A DNA stretch of 64,000 nucleotides from an uncultured Prevotellaceae bacterium (lineage in GTDB: Bacteria > Bacteroidota > Bacteroidia > Bacteroidales > Bacteroidaceae): the NCBI GenBank assembly GCA_900318775.1, contig ONLY01000004.1, forward strand, positions 62,001 through 126,000, in the 5' to 3' direction. The position numbers and the translations under genes are program-made. This document shows, piece after piece, positions 8,791-17,823 of this stretch. Position 1 is the first letter of the stretch. Each line of letters starts with the position of its first letter. Under the pieces are notes generated by a model, which saw only the letters and a list, made by a program, of their open reading frames with translations, was not told the DNA's origin and did no database searches.

Positions 8791-10353
8791 ATGGCAGAAA
8801 GAAAGGTTAGGGTGCGCTTTGCACCAAGTCCAACAGGGCCTCTTCATATTGGCGGTGTACGCACAGCCCTCTACAATTACCTCTTTGCGAAACAGCATGG
8901 AGGTGACTTGATTTTCCGTATCGAAGACACTGATTCCACTCGTTTTGTACCAGGTGCAGAAGAATATATCATCGAAGCGTTCAAGTGGCTGGGCATCCAA
9001 TTTGACGAGGGTGTTTCGTTTGGCGGAAATCATGGACCTTACCGACAGAGCGAGCGCCGCGATATCTACAAGAAATATGTGCAGGTGCTGCTGGACGCTG
9101 ACAAGGCTTATTATGCCTTTGACACTCCCGAAGAGCTGAACAAGAAGCGTGAGGAGGTGGAGAATTTCCAGTATGATGCAAGCACACGCGGTCTGATGCG
9201 CAACTCGCTGACAATGTCGAAAGAGGAAGTGGAAAAGCGTATTGCCGACGGAGAACAGTATGTGGTGCGCTTCAAGATTGAGCCAGGACGTGATGTGCTG
9301 GTGGATGACCTGATTCGTGGTGAAGTGAAGATTAACTCGTCGATTCTTGACGACAAGGTGCTTTATAAGAGTGCAGACGAACTGCCAACCTATCACTTGG
9401 CTAACATCGTGGATGACCACCTGATGGAGGTGACCCACGTGATTCGAGGTGAGGAATGGCTGCCTTCTGCCCCACTCCATGTACTGCTGTACGAAGCGTT
9501 CGGTTGGGCAGACACAATGCCTCGTTTTGCCCATCTTCCACTGCTTCTGAAGCCTATTGGCAATGGAAAACTGTCGAAGCGCGACGGAGACAAGCTCGGT
9601 TTCCCTGTATTCCCTCTGGAATGGCACGACCCTAAGAGCGGAGAAATCTCATCTGGATATCGTGAGAAGGGCTATCTGCCTGAGGCTGTGGTGAACTTTT
9701 TGGCGCTTCTCGGATGGAACCCCGGCAACGACCAGGAATTGATGACTCTGGACGAGATGGTGAAGCTGTTCGACTTGTCAAAGTGCTCTAAGAATGGTGC
9801 AAAGTTTGATTATGTGAAGGCTGCATGGTTCAACCACCAATACCTCATTCAGCGCCCTGACACGGACTGGTGTCCTGCTTTTGACAAGGTGCTGAAGGAA
9901 AATGACATCAACGCCACAGCTGAACAAGAAGCTGAAGTGGTGAGAATGATGAAGATGAAGGTGATTGAGTATGTGGACGGACAAGGAAACAAGAAGAAAC
10001 GCAATATCTCGTTCCCATCTGACTTGTGGCCTCTCACAAAGTTCTTCTTCGTAGCTCCTACGGAATTTGACAAAGAGAATGATAAGTTCATCCGCAAGAA
10101 CTGGAAAGAGACGACTGGCGACGAGCTGCAACAGATGATGGCCGTGCTGGAAGGCATATCAGACTGGAGCGTGGAAGGTCAAAAGGCTGTTGTCGACCCA
10201 TGGACTGAAAGCACAGGCATTAGACCTTGGAACGCATGGCGTGTGGCTCTTGTCGGCACAGGACAAGGACCTGACATGTACGAACTCTCGGCTTTCCTCG
10301 GAAAAGAGGAAGTCATCAAACGAATGAAGTTTGCGATTGAAACGTTAGGCTAA
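8791..10353 (+). CDS. gltX: Glutamyl-tRNA synthetase
   Basis: Class I aminoacyl-tRNA synthetase charging tRNA-Glu. The start [20 protein letters not shown] at 8791 lies after the promoter box and gives 520 residues, the family norm. The HIGH motif is PTGPLHIGG at about 12-20 and the KMSKS equivalent is KLSKRDGDK near 260. The stop codon shares one base with the waaA start (TAATG at 10351-10355), so the two are translationally coupled. A longer frame from 8668 is discarded because its first 41 codons overlap the promoter. Confidence 0.97.
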   Translation: MAERKVRVRFAPSPTGPLHIGGVRTALYNYLFAKQHGGDLIFRIEDTDSTRFVPGAEEYIIEAFKWLGIQFDEGVSFGGNHGPYRQSERRDIYKKYVQVLLDADKAYYAFDTPEELNKKREEVENFQYDASTRGLMRNSLTMSKEEVEKRIADGEQYVVRFKIEPGRDVLVDDLIRGEVKINSSILDDKVLYKSADELPTYHLANIVDDHLMEVTHVIRGEEWLPSAPLHVLLYEAFGWADTMPRFAHLPLLLKPIGNGKLSKRDGDKLGFPVFPLEWHDPKSGEISSGYREKGYLPEAVVNFLALLGWNPGNDQELMTLDEMVKLFDLSKCSKNGAKFDYVKAAWFNHQYLIQRPDTDWCPAFDKVLKENDINATAEQEAEVVRMMKMKVIEYVDGQGNKKKRNISFPSDLWPLTKFFFVAPTEFDKENDKFIRKNWKETTGDELQQMMAVLEGISDWSVEGQKAVVDPWTESTGIRPWNAWRVALVGTGQGPDMYELSAFLGKEEVIKRMKFAIETLG

Positions 10354-11606
10354 TGTACACCTTAGGACTATACATTTATGTTTTAGGCATGATTGTTGCC
10401 GCTTTCTTCCACAAGAAAGCACGGAAAATGGTGTTGGGCATCAGTCAGACCTACATTTTGCTGCGCCGCCATATCAAAAAGACGGACCGTGTGGTGTGGT
10501 TCCATGCCGCATCGTTGGGTGAGTTTGAGCAAGGAAGACCTTTGATGGAACGACTTCGTGTGGAGCATCCTGAATACAAGATTCTTCTGACGTTCTTCTC
10601 GCCATCGGGATATGACGTGAGAAAAGATTATGAAGGAGCTGATCTTGTTTGCTATCTGCCTTTCGACACTCCGGGCAATGCACTCTCCTTCTTGAGACTG
10701 GCACATCCTGAGATTGCGGTGTTCATCAAGTATGAGTTCTGGACGAATTATTTGACAACTTGCCGACGCAAAGGCATCAAGACATATAGCGTAAGCAGCA
10801 TCTTCCGTCCTGACCAGTACTTCTTCAAGTGGCATCTGCTCAACAAATACCCGGCTCTTAAGCCCATACGCCAGTTCAACCACTTGTTTGTACAGAACGA
10901 AGCATCAAAGGAACTCTTGGCTGAGCACAACATCACCAACGTGACTGTAGTGGGAGACACTCGCTTAGACCGGGTGATTGCAATCAAAGATGCGGCGGCT
11001 CCTCTACCACTCGTAGAGCAGTTTGCGGGCAATGTTCCTTGCTTCATCGCCGGTTCGTCATGGGGACCTGATGAAGAAATCTACATCCCATACTTTGCAC
11101 AACACAAGGACTGGAAACTGATTATTGCTCCGCATGTCATCAGCGAAACTCACTTGAAAGAAATAGAGAAGTTGCTGGACGAGAACGGATTCACATCTGT
11201 GAGATACACCGAACTGGAAAAGGGAGCCGAGATGCCTACCGCTGAAGGCAAGGGGCAGGCCCTCATCATCAACTGCTTCGGAAAACTCTCCTCTATCTAT
11301 CGATATGGCAAGGTTGCACTTGTTGGAGGTGGATTTGGTGTGGGCATTCACAATGTTCCAGAAGCGGCCGTGTATGGCATCCCAGTGCTTTTCGGACCGA
11401 ACAACCAGAAGTTCCGTGAAGCACAGGCCCTCAAGGCGTGTGGCGGTTCCTTTGAATATCAGGATGAAGCTTCGTTTGCTGCCATCATGGACAAATTCAT
11501 CAAGAACCCTGAGGCGCTACAAAAGGCTGGCGAGGCTGCTGGACGCTACATCAACGCGAATGCAGGTGCGGCTGACAAGTGCTTCAATGCAATCTTCAAT
11601 CAGTAA
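10353..11606 (+). CDS. waaA: 3-deoxy-D-manno-octulosonic acid (Kdo) transferase
   Basis: WaaA/KdtA adds Kdo from CMP-Kdo to lipid IVA at the inner membrane, an essential step of lipopolysaccharide core synthesis. The 417 residues have the N-terminal membrane anchor (LYIYVLGMIVAAFF), the GT30 signature WFHAASLGEFEQGRPL at 49-64, and the nucleotide-binding half with VGGGFGVGIHNVPEAAVYG at about 325-343. The start overlaps the gltX stop by one base. A strong terminator follows at 11626. Confidence 0.96.
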   Translation: MYTLGLYIYVLGMIVAAFFHKKARKMVLGISQTYILLRRHIKKTDRVVWFHAASLGEFEQGRPLMERLRVEHPEYKILLTFFSPSGYDVRKDYEGADLVCYLPFDTPGNALSFLRLAHPEIAVFIKYEFWTNYLTTCRRKGIKTYSVSSIFRPDQYFFKWHLLNKYPALKPIRQFNHLFVQNEASKELLAEHNITNVTVVGDTRLDRVIAIKDAAAPLPLVEQFAGNVPCFIAGSSWGPDEEIYIPYFAQHKDWKLIIAPHVISETHLKEIEKLLDENGFTSVRYTELEKGAEMPTAEGKGQALIINCFGKLSSIYRYGKVALVGGGFGVGIHNVPEAAVYGIPVLFGPNNQKFREAQALKACGGSFEYQDEASFAAIMDKFIKNPEALQKAGEAAGRYINANAGAADKCFNAIFNQ

Positions 11607-11625
11607 GATTTCTAAAGACCTAAAA

Positions 11626-11676
11626 GACCCCCTCATTCCCTTTGCTTAGAGGAACCGAGGGGGTCCTCATTTTTTA
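11626..11676 (+). terminator. Terminator after gltX-waaA
   Basis: GACCCCCTC (11626-11634) pairs with GAGGGGGTC (11657-11665) across a 22-base loop and is followed by a T-rich run, ATTTTTTAT. Confidence 0.85.
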
Positions 11677-11693
11677 TAGACATATTATTATAT

Positions 11694-12392
11694 ATGTATA
11701 CAGACCTTTTCATTGACTTCGACGACACGCTCTACGACACTCATGGCAACGCTATCCTTGCCTTGAACGAACTGTATGAAGAATTGCACTTGGAGCAATA
11801 CTTTAATGACCCAAAGGTCTTTCACGACGACTACTGGAACACCAATATCCAATTGTGGACGCAGTACGCCAAAGGAGAGATTGAGCGTGACTACCTCATT
11901 GTGGAGCGTTTCCGTCACCCGTTGAGCCTTGGAAAAGGTTTGAACCCGACTGCAGAGTTCTGCAGAGAGGTAAGCGACAGATTTCTTTCACTCTGCTCCG
12001 TGAAGCCAGGGCTAGTGGAAGGAGCAAGGGAACTGATGGACTATCTCAAAGGGAAAGGTTACCGTATGCACATGTGCAGCAATGGTTTCCACGAAGTACA
12101 ATATAAGAAGCTCCGTTCATGCGGCCTTTCCGAACACTTCACCACAATCATTCTCAGCGAGGATGCTGGCGCCAACAAACCTTCTCCACACTATTTCGAA
12201 TATGCGTTCCAAGAATCGGGCGCTAAACCAGAAACAACAGTAATGATTGGAGATAACTTTAACACCGATATCCGTGGGGCAAAACAGGCGGGCATCGACA
12301 CCATCTTCTTTAACCGATTCCCTGAATATCCAGCGCCAGAACCCGTCACCCATGAGGTACATGCGCTGAAGGATATCATGAAGATACTATAA
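11694..12392 (+). CDS. YjjG-family HAD nucleotidase
   Basis: A 232-residue HAD hydrolase. Motif I is [11 protein letters not shown] at 6-16, motif II is CSNGFHE near 130, the lysine is in [10 protein letters not shown] and motif III is [17 protein letters not shown]. The double-Asp DFDDTLYDT and the cap arrangement match the YjjG pyrimidine 5'-nucleotidase group, which removes non-canonical nucleotides (house-cleaning). I cannot prove the substrate. It begins 18 bases after the waaA terminator, and no TAnnTTTG promoter is evident in that gap. Confidence 0.87.
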   Translation: MYTDLFIDFDDTLYDTHGNAILALNELYEELHLEQYFNDPKVFHDDYWNTNIQLWTQYAKGEIERDYLIVERFRHPLSLGKGLNPTAEFCREVSDRFLSLCSVKPGLVEGARELMDYLKGKGYRMHMCSNGFHEVQYKKLRSCGLSEHFTTIILSEDAGANKPSPHYFEYAFQESGAKPETTVMIGDNFNTDIRGAKQAGIDTIFFNRFPEYPAPEPVTHEVHALKDIMKIL

Positions 12393-12427
12393 TAATTTGA
12401 GCTTCGGTAGCTCAAGAAGCGAAGCTA

Positions 12428-12463
12428 AAAAAATAAAGAAGGCCATCATTTGATGACCTTCTT
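12428..12463 (-). terminator. Terminator of the birA-to-DUF4380 operon
   Basis: On the minus strand AAGAAGGTCATCA, a two-base loop and TGATGGCCTTCTT are followed by TATTTTTTT. The stem overlaps the stop codon of the DUF4380 gene. Confidence 0.85.
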
Positions 12464-13387
12464 TACTTTCTGTATCAATTGCGCCGATGCTTCCACTGGG
12501 GATGAATCAGGCATCAAGTACCAACGAACCGTCCAGCTCAGCGCCCCACCCGGTTTCAGTTCGGTGTAAGCTCCCTGACTCTCTAATTCTATATATGTCT
12601 TGCCACGATTCACATACACCTGTATCTCGGCCTCATCGGGAGCAGGCTCTGAAGGATTCAAATCTTGAAACTTTTTCACCAGCAACAAGCGCTCGTTCTT
12701 ATAAGCCAACCAACCCTTGCCATCTGCATTGATCTTACGATTTGAATCCGCTGCATCAGCATGATACCACGACACATCTTCTGCGGACATGAATGCCATC
12801 AAGCCAGCAGGTGTGATGGTTGAAACAGGAGCATCAAAAAAAATCAAACCACCTTCGTTCGGCACACGGGTTATCTCCCAAGGAGCCACACGACGCGCTT
12901 CACCTGATTCGTTAATGATGGAATAGGTAATGACAAACGAATTGTCTTTTTTATCTACAGCAAACTCCTTACGGATACGATACTTGAGCCTGTCTGACAC
13001 CTGGCTTGTCAGGATTAGCGTCCCTTCCCTTTCCTCCACAGCATAGGGCATCTTGTCATACTCTTGCACTGGAGGCCAGTTCCACTCCTTCTGAGGACTT
13101 GTCCAAAACGTGCTACCAAATGTTTCACGCATAGGCGACTGTGAAATGACCTCTACATTTTGGCACTTGAACGACAGGATTTTTCCACCCTTACCGGCAT
13201 CGATAACCATACTCAGATTTCCCATTTCAATACCATACTTCGAATCATCCAGCTGCTTGATGAGTGATTCCTTTGGAGTGTCTGAAACACCACTCAATGC
13301 CGAAGATGAATAATCTGCTCCTGCCTGCACAACATTGGTCTGCACAAGACACATCAAGGAAATAAATAAAGGCTTCAATTGTATCAT
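12446..13387 (-). CDS. Secreted DUF4380-type protein
   Basis: A 313-residue protein with a signal peptide (hydrophobic 5-15, then VQAGA). The body is all-beta: MVIDAGKGGKILSF near 60-73, WNWPPVQEYD, IINESGEARRVAPWE and GGALSWTVRWYL near 285. This matches the DUF4380 family, which has a mutarotase-like beta-sandwich and commonly sits beside carbohydrate enzymes. No catalytic residues can be named. It is the last gene of an apparent five-gene operon, 35 bases after the SGNH esterase, and its stop lies within the terminator stem. Confidence 0.75.
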   Translation of the reverse strand: MIQLKPLFISLMCLVQTNVVQAGADYSSSALSGVSDTPKESLIKQLDDSKYGIEMGNLSMVIDAGKGGKILSFKCQNVEVISQSPMRETFGSTFWTSPQKEWNWPPVQEYDKMPYAVEEREGTLILTSQVSDRLKYRIRKEFAVDKKDNSFVITYSIINESGEARRVAPWEITRVPNEGGLIFFDAPVSTITPAGLMAFMSAEDVSWYHADAADSNRKINADGKGWLAYKNERLLLVKKFQDLNPSEPAPDEAEIQVYVNRGKTYIELESQGAYTELKPGGALSWTVRWYLMPDSSPVEASAQLIQKVKKVIK

Positions 13388-13422
13388 ATACGGTTTTGTT
13401 TGACTTTAGTCCCCGACAAAGA

Positions 13423-15114
13423 CTATTTAAGAAGTTCCGCCTCAGGACTTCCAATTGCACGAAGCCCCATTGCCACACTCTGTGCTGTAAGACGTGCACC
13501 CTTTAGCGAAGTGTGAGTGTGGTCGTGATTGAAATAAGCTGCGGCCTTCTTCTCCCCAACTTTGTCTAGCACATTTGCAGAAATATTGTGGACATCCACA
13601 AACTGACAAACAGTTTCCTGGGCTACATCACGGCACCAAACACCATAGGTTTCGTTGCGACGTTCTATGTATTTCTTACCTTTTTTCTCTCTGACAGGAT
13701 AGATAAAGCCACGCGGATGACCATTTCCTTCATGCCACTCATTGCGGGGAGTAAGAGACAAAAGAATCGGGGTCGCCCCTTTCTCTTGAGCATCGCGAAT
13801 CATCTTTTTAAGATACCAGCCATAGGAATAGACTACTTTATAGATACCGCTACTCTCCATGTGATACACACGGCTGGAGTCTTTTGAACAAGCAATGACA
13901 CCGCGTTCGCGACCATCCTTTATTCCGCCAATGTCATTATGGCCAAACTGAATAAACACCACATCGCCTGGCTGAAGCGAATTATAGACTTCCTCCCATA
14001 GGCCTTCCTCAATGAAAGTTCGTGTAGAGCGACCTGCTCGTGCCTGATTTTGGAACACGCACTTAGTGGAATCGAACACGGTATAAGCCTGACTTCCCCA
14101 TCCCCACATACCATCAAGGTCTCTGTCTGCGTTCTTACCTGTAGAGTCACCACACAGGAAAACCATTGGTTTGCCTGGCTGACGTCTCTGGTCGCAACGC
14201 CTTGGATGAACCAACTCGGTGAGACAGGTCTTTAGAAATGCTAACTGAGGATCAGTGGAAGCCAGTACGCCTTCAGCTGCACTCTGGGCATTCATACGCG
14301 CACCATAAGCAGATGAATGGATTTTATCCAAATAAAAATGATAGCTCGCCTTCCAGGGACCATATTGTTCCAATTTAGTAGCAGAGATGTCGTTGAGGTC
14401 AATAACCGGCACATTCATCTCCTTACCCAAAGCAAAGATTGCTGGAGTGAAGTCTGCCAATTTGCGTTGAATGCGCTTAGGATCATTCGGTTCGTAATCA
14501 TTACGAGGAGTGAGAGTAAAAAGAACGGGGATGGCACCTTTAGCACGGATGTCGTTGATAAAACGACGCATATAGCCACCAAAGGTATAAACCATCTCAT
14601 GCGCCTTCGTCACCTTATTATATATATATGTAGAATCCTCACGCACTTCTATGTGGCCATGAGGCCGATAGCTGGAACGAGCACGAATCGAATCGATTGG
14701 TCCGTTATCGTTATGCCCCAGTTCCAAGAATACATAGTCGCCTTTCTGAACAGCCTCAAGCACAGGCTTCCAAAGCTGGTTGTAGAACGTACGAGGAGAC
14801 GTTCCACCAAGCGCATGATTCTCCACTGTTATCTTCTGCTCATCATAGTACTCATGCGCATAGAATCCCCATCCCCACTGGCCATTGCTCCCGTTACCAA
14901 GAGTGCCTGTACGCATGGTGCTATTGCCAATCAGGAACAACACAGGATTATTTCCTCGACGACTGCTACCTGGTACAGGACGCGCCTGATTGGCAATGTC
15001 TATAGAATCTGCTGTAAGGTCACGAACACCATTGATGTCTAACCATATATCTCGCTGAGCTCGTGCAGACTGCAACGAAATACAGAATAAGAATAGTAAA
15101 AGTAATTTGTTCAT
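13423..15114 (-). CDS. Secreted tandem SGNH/GDSL esterase (CE12-like)
   Basis: A 563-residue protein with a signal peptide (KLLLLFLFCISLQSARA) and two SGNH hydrolase domains. Domain 1 (about 55-285) has GNSTMRTG, LGHNDNG and DKIHSSAYGA. Domain 2 (about 310-550) has CGDSTGKN, FGHNDIGG and DHTHTSLKGA. These are block I Ser, block III Asn and block V Asp/His of rhamnogalacturonan acetylesterase-type enzymes, which deacetylate pectin or xylan. Domain 1 has Asn in place of the usual Asp just before the nucleophilic Ser. It sits in an operon with birA, queA and a NUDIX gene, 5 bases after the NUDIX stop. Confidence 0.85.
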   Translation of the reverse strand: MNKLLLLFLFCISLQSARAQRDIWLDINGVRDLTADSIDIANQARPVPGSSRRGNNPVLFLIGNSTMRTGTLGNGSNGQWGWGFYAHEYYDEQKITVENHALGGTSPRTFYNQLWKPVLEAVQKGDYVFLELGHNDNGPIDSIRARSSYRPHGHIEVREDSTYIYNKVTKAHEMVYTFGGYMRRFINDIRAKGAIPVLFTLTPRNDYEPNDPKRIQRKLADFTPAIFALGKEMNVPVIDLNDISATKLEQYGPWKASYHFYLDKIHSSAYGARMNAQSAAEGVLASTDPQLAFLKTCLTELVHPRRCDQRRQPGKPMVFLCGDSTGKNADRDLDGMWGWGSQAYTVFDSTKCVFQNQARAGRSTRTFIEEGLWEEVYNSLQPGDVVFIQFGHNDIGGIKDGRERGVIACSKDSSRVYHMESSGIYKVVYSYGWYLKKMIRDAQEKGATPILLSLTPRNEWHEGNGHPRGFIYPVREKKGKKYIERRNETYGVWCRDVAQETVCQFVDVHNISANVLDKVGEKKAAAYFNHDHTHTSLKGARLTAQSVAMGLRAIGSPEAELLK

Positions 15115-15119
15115 ATAGG

Positions 15120-15626
15120 TTAATTAGTTAATAATTTCACACGGCTAAGTTCACTTTCGAAGTTCGGGGTGAATACACCCTTCCCTAAATGTTCTTTGAT
15201 GTCAGCCACAGCCCAGAAGCGTCCTCCGTCAAGTTCGTCAGAAGGAATTATTTCCCCATCATAGACCGTCTTATAAACAAAAACAAGTTCTTTCTCACGC
15301 TCACTTTCGAAGACATAATGAGTAATCTGTTCTGGCGTAAAATCAGTCAAGCCCAATTCCTCACGCACTTCTCGACGTAAAGCTTCTTCTATACACTCGC
15401 CTAAATCAACGTGTCCACCCACAGCGGTGTCCCATTTACCTGGCTGTATATCTTTCCACTCAGGGCGTTTCTGCAAATAGAGTTCCCCCTGGCTATTGAA
15501 CACATGCAAATGCACTACGGGATGCAAAAGCTTCGTACCACTATGGCACTCGCCACGTGTGGCAGCACCTGTAATGTTGCCGTCTTCATCAACGATGGGG
15601 AAAAGTTCTTCTTGATTATCTTTCAT
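15120..15626 (-). CDS. NUDIX hydrolase
   Basis: A 168-residue protein with a full Nudix box GGHVDLGECIEEALRREV followed by REELGL at about 68-91. Flanking sequence (PVVHLHVFNSQGELYLQKRP) resembles the isopentenyl-diphosphate-isomerase-like NUDIX group. The Mg-binding Glu residues are present, so it should hydrolyse a nucleoside diphosphate derivative, substrate unknown. It starts one base after the queA stop. Confidence 0.88.
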   Translation of the reverse strand: MKDNQEELFPIVDEDGNITGAATRGECHSGTKLLHPVVHLHVFNSQGELYLQKRPEWKDIQPGKWDTAVGGHVDLGECIEEALRREVREELGLTDFTPEQITHYVFESEREKELVFVYKTVYDGEIIPSDELDGGRFWAVADIKEHLGKGVFTPNFESELSRVKLLTN

Positions 15627-15627
15627 T

Positions 15628-16857
15628 TCACGATGGTATTAAAAGGGAAGAATCACCGTAACTAAGGAAACGGAAATCGTGAGAAAGAGCATAGTCATAG
15701 ACCTTCTTCCAATCTCCATGCAGAAAAGCAGACACCAGCAGCAAGAGGGTTGACTGAGGTTGATGGAAGTTGGTAACCATGCGGCGCACAATGTGGTATT
15801 CGTAACCGGGAGCAATAATGATTTGTGTGGAAGAATGGAGAACATCTATATGATGCCGGTCCATATAATTGAGCAAGTTCTGCAACGCCTCCAATGTAGA
15901 CACGTCACTATGATATTCATATGGCATCCATTGTGATACATGCAAATCCTCCTCTCCCTGCATGGCAAGAACACCCATATAGTAGAGACTTTCGAGAGTG
16001 CGCACACTAGTGGTACCGACTGCTATAGCTTCTCCACTATGCGCAATGAGTTTCTCGATAGTCTGACGGCGCACAGCAATGTGTTCGGTATGCATGTCAT
16101 GACCACCAATCTCTTCACTCTTTACGGGTTTAAAGGTGCCTGCACCTACATGCAGCGTCAATTCCTCACGATCAATGCCAGCCTCATCCAAAGCCTTGAG
16201 CACACGGTCTGTAAAATGGAGTCCTGCCGTTGGTGCAGCAACAGATCCCTTAATTTTGGAATAGACTGTCTGATATGTTGTTTTGTCGCTCTCTTGTGTC
16301 TCACGATTCAAGTAAGGAGGAATAGGCAATTCTCCTACAGCATCAAGCAATTCAGCCCATGTATAATTACCTTTCCACGAGAATTCAATCACATGAGAGG
16401 TGCCATGCAGTCCCTTACGTTCACAGGCAAGAGTGATAACCGCTCCATCTGGCATCTCTATCTCACGGAACAACTTGCCTTCTTTCCATTTCTTCAAATT
16501 TCCTATCAAACAGTACCACTGCACACTCCCCTTCTGTAAAAAATTCACCTGATAGTCGTTCGGTTCAGCAGGTTCAAGACAGAACACCTCAATAAGCGCT
16601 CCCTGCACACCATCAGTCGATGCCTTACGGAAATGCAGACGCGCCTGAATGACCTTCGTGTTGTTAAAAACCATCAAGGCACCACTAGGCAGATACTTAG
16701 GCAATGAAGAAAAGATATCCTCACTTACTTCACCTCTATTATAAATGAGCAGTTTGCTGGAATCACGTTCTGCCAAAGGGAACTTGGCTATTCGTTCATC
16801 AGGCAAATCATAGTTATAATCGGCTATATGTATATTCTTCGGATTCAAAATATTCAA
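15628..16857 (-). CDS. queA: S-adenosylmethionine:tRNA ribosyltransferase-isomerase
   Basis: QueA transfers and isomerises the ribosyl group of SAM onto preQ1 at tRNA wobble position 34, giving epoxyqueuosine. The protein shows the family's N-terminal DYNYDLPDERIAKFPLAERD (residues 13-32), VFNNTKVIQARL, GSVAAPTAGLHFTD near 212 and the C-terminal LLLVSAF. It has 409 residues, long compared with about 350 because of internal insertions common in Bacteroidales. It sits 4 bases after birA and 1 base before the NUDIX gene. Confidence 0.96.
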   Translation of the reverse strand: MNILNPKNIHIADYNYDLPDERIAKFPLAERDSSKLLIYNRGEVSEDIFSSLPKYLPSGALMVFNNTKVIQARLHFRKASTDGVQGALIEVFCLEPAEPNDYQVNFLQKGSVQWYCLIGNLKKWKEGKLFREIEMPDGAVITLACERKGLHGTSHVIEFSWKGNYTWAELLDAVGELPIPPYLNRETQESDKTTYQTVYSKIKGSVAAPTAGLHFTDRVLKALDEAGIDREELTLHVGAGTFKPVKSEEIGGHDMHTEHIAVRRQTIEKLIAHSGEAIAVGTTSVRTLESLYYMGVLAMQGEEDLHVSQWMPYEYHSDVSTLEALQNLLNYMDRHHIDVLHSSTQIIIAPGYEYHIVRRMVTNFHQPQSTLLLLVSAFLHGDWKKVYDYALSHDFRFLSYGDSSLLIPS

Positions 16858-16861
16858 TATT

Positions 16862-17638
16862 TTAGTCTTTGATGAATTGTACTTCCTTCAACTCGTAACG
16901 TACCACACAACCATTCTCGAAACGGAGGAGAAGATGCCCCGTGGGAGCCACCCCTACCAACTCTGCCAGAAATTCGCCACGCACATCACGATAACGGTGC
17001 ATGCCTATACGCCGATAAAGATGTTCCATATATAGTTGACGCACCTCTTCTGCCCGCCCCTCCTGCAACATTGCATAACAGACCTGAAAGTGCTGTATAA
17101 TGGAGGTCAACACTTCTTCTCTATTATACTCCCGACCTGTCAATAAGGCCAAAGAAGTCGGATTGGGTGCATCACTCCGAAATTCCAGTTGGTTCACATT
17201 GACTCCTACACCAATGATACAGTTCGATATAGTCTTACCTTGCAAATCGCACTCAATCAGTGTACCACTAATTTTCCTGTCACCCACATAAATATCGTTA
17301 GGCCACTTCACCTCCACACACTCCACATACTGCGCCAAAGCCTTGCGAATGGCCACCGCCATGCATTGTGACAACAGAAACTGATGCGATGCTAGCACGA
17401 AGTCAGGATGGCATAAGAGAGAGAAAATAAGATTCTTCCCCCGTTCTGTTTCCCAAGTATTTCCTTGCTGTCCGCGCCCTTTTGTTTGGTCATCTGCCAC
17501 CACCAAGGTAAAACCAGGCAACGCGGCCGCCGACACGACACCACCTGTTCCTTCTTCAGTCAACATCTCCCGAATGAAGGAATTAGTAGAATCCACCGTT
17601 GGAAGGTTTATACGAGAAACTGTTACCATGGTCTTCAT
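16862..17638 (-). CDS. birA: Biotin-[acetyl-CoA-carboxylase] ligase
   Basis: Biotin protein ligase without the N-terminal DNA-binding domain, so it should biotinylate carboxylase carriers but not repress genes. Motifs are LPTVDSTNSF at 12-21, the biotinyl-AMP loop KGRGQQGNTW near 53-62, VKWPNDIYVGDRKISG near 117-132 and a C-terminal beta domain. The promoter box at 17646-17653 puts transcription start about 4 bases before this ATG; the ATG at 17629 (MVTVSR) would give a 13-base leader and may be the true start. First gene of a five-gene operon ending at 12446. Confidence 0.93.
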   Translation of the reverse strand: MKTMVTVSRINLPTVDSTNSFIREMLTEEGTGGVVSAAALPGFTLVVADDQTKGRGQQGNTWETERGKNLIFSLLCHPDFVLASHQFLLSQCMAVAIRKALAQYVECVEVKWPNDIYVGDRKISGTLIECDLQGKTISNCIIGVGVNVNQLEFRSDAPNPTSLALLTGREYNREEVLTSIIQHFQVCYAMLQEGRAEEVRQLYMEHLYRRIGMHRYRDVRGEFLAELVGVAPTGHLLLRFENGCVVRYELKEVQFIKD

Positions 17639-17645
17639 TTTTATG

Positions 17646-17653
17646 CAAAGTTA
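17646..17653 (-). promoter_or_regulatory. Promoter -7 box for the birA operon
   Basis: TAACTTTG followed by CA on the minus strand. It is so close to the first ATG that the mRNA is either nearly leaderless or starts translation at codon 4. Confidence 0.6.
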
Positions 17654-17749
17654 ACACAAAACACACATAAAACAGCCATAGAAGCCCCTTTTTAATCCCT
17701 TTTAAAGAAAAAAACAAACTTTTTCTTGCAAATTTAACAGACAAATATC

Positions 17750-17757
17750 TACATTTG
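17750..17757 (+). promoter_or_regulatory. Promoter -7 box for the histidine kinase gene
   Basis: TACATTTG lies about 66 bases before the ATG at 17824. A T-rich TTCTTG about 21 bases further upstream may act as the -33 element. Confidence 0.55.
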
Positions 17758-17823
17758 TGATTAATTAGCAAACAGAGAGTTGAATCATCCCTACATCACT
17801 AACCCTTAAAGAAAATACAACAC

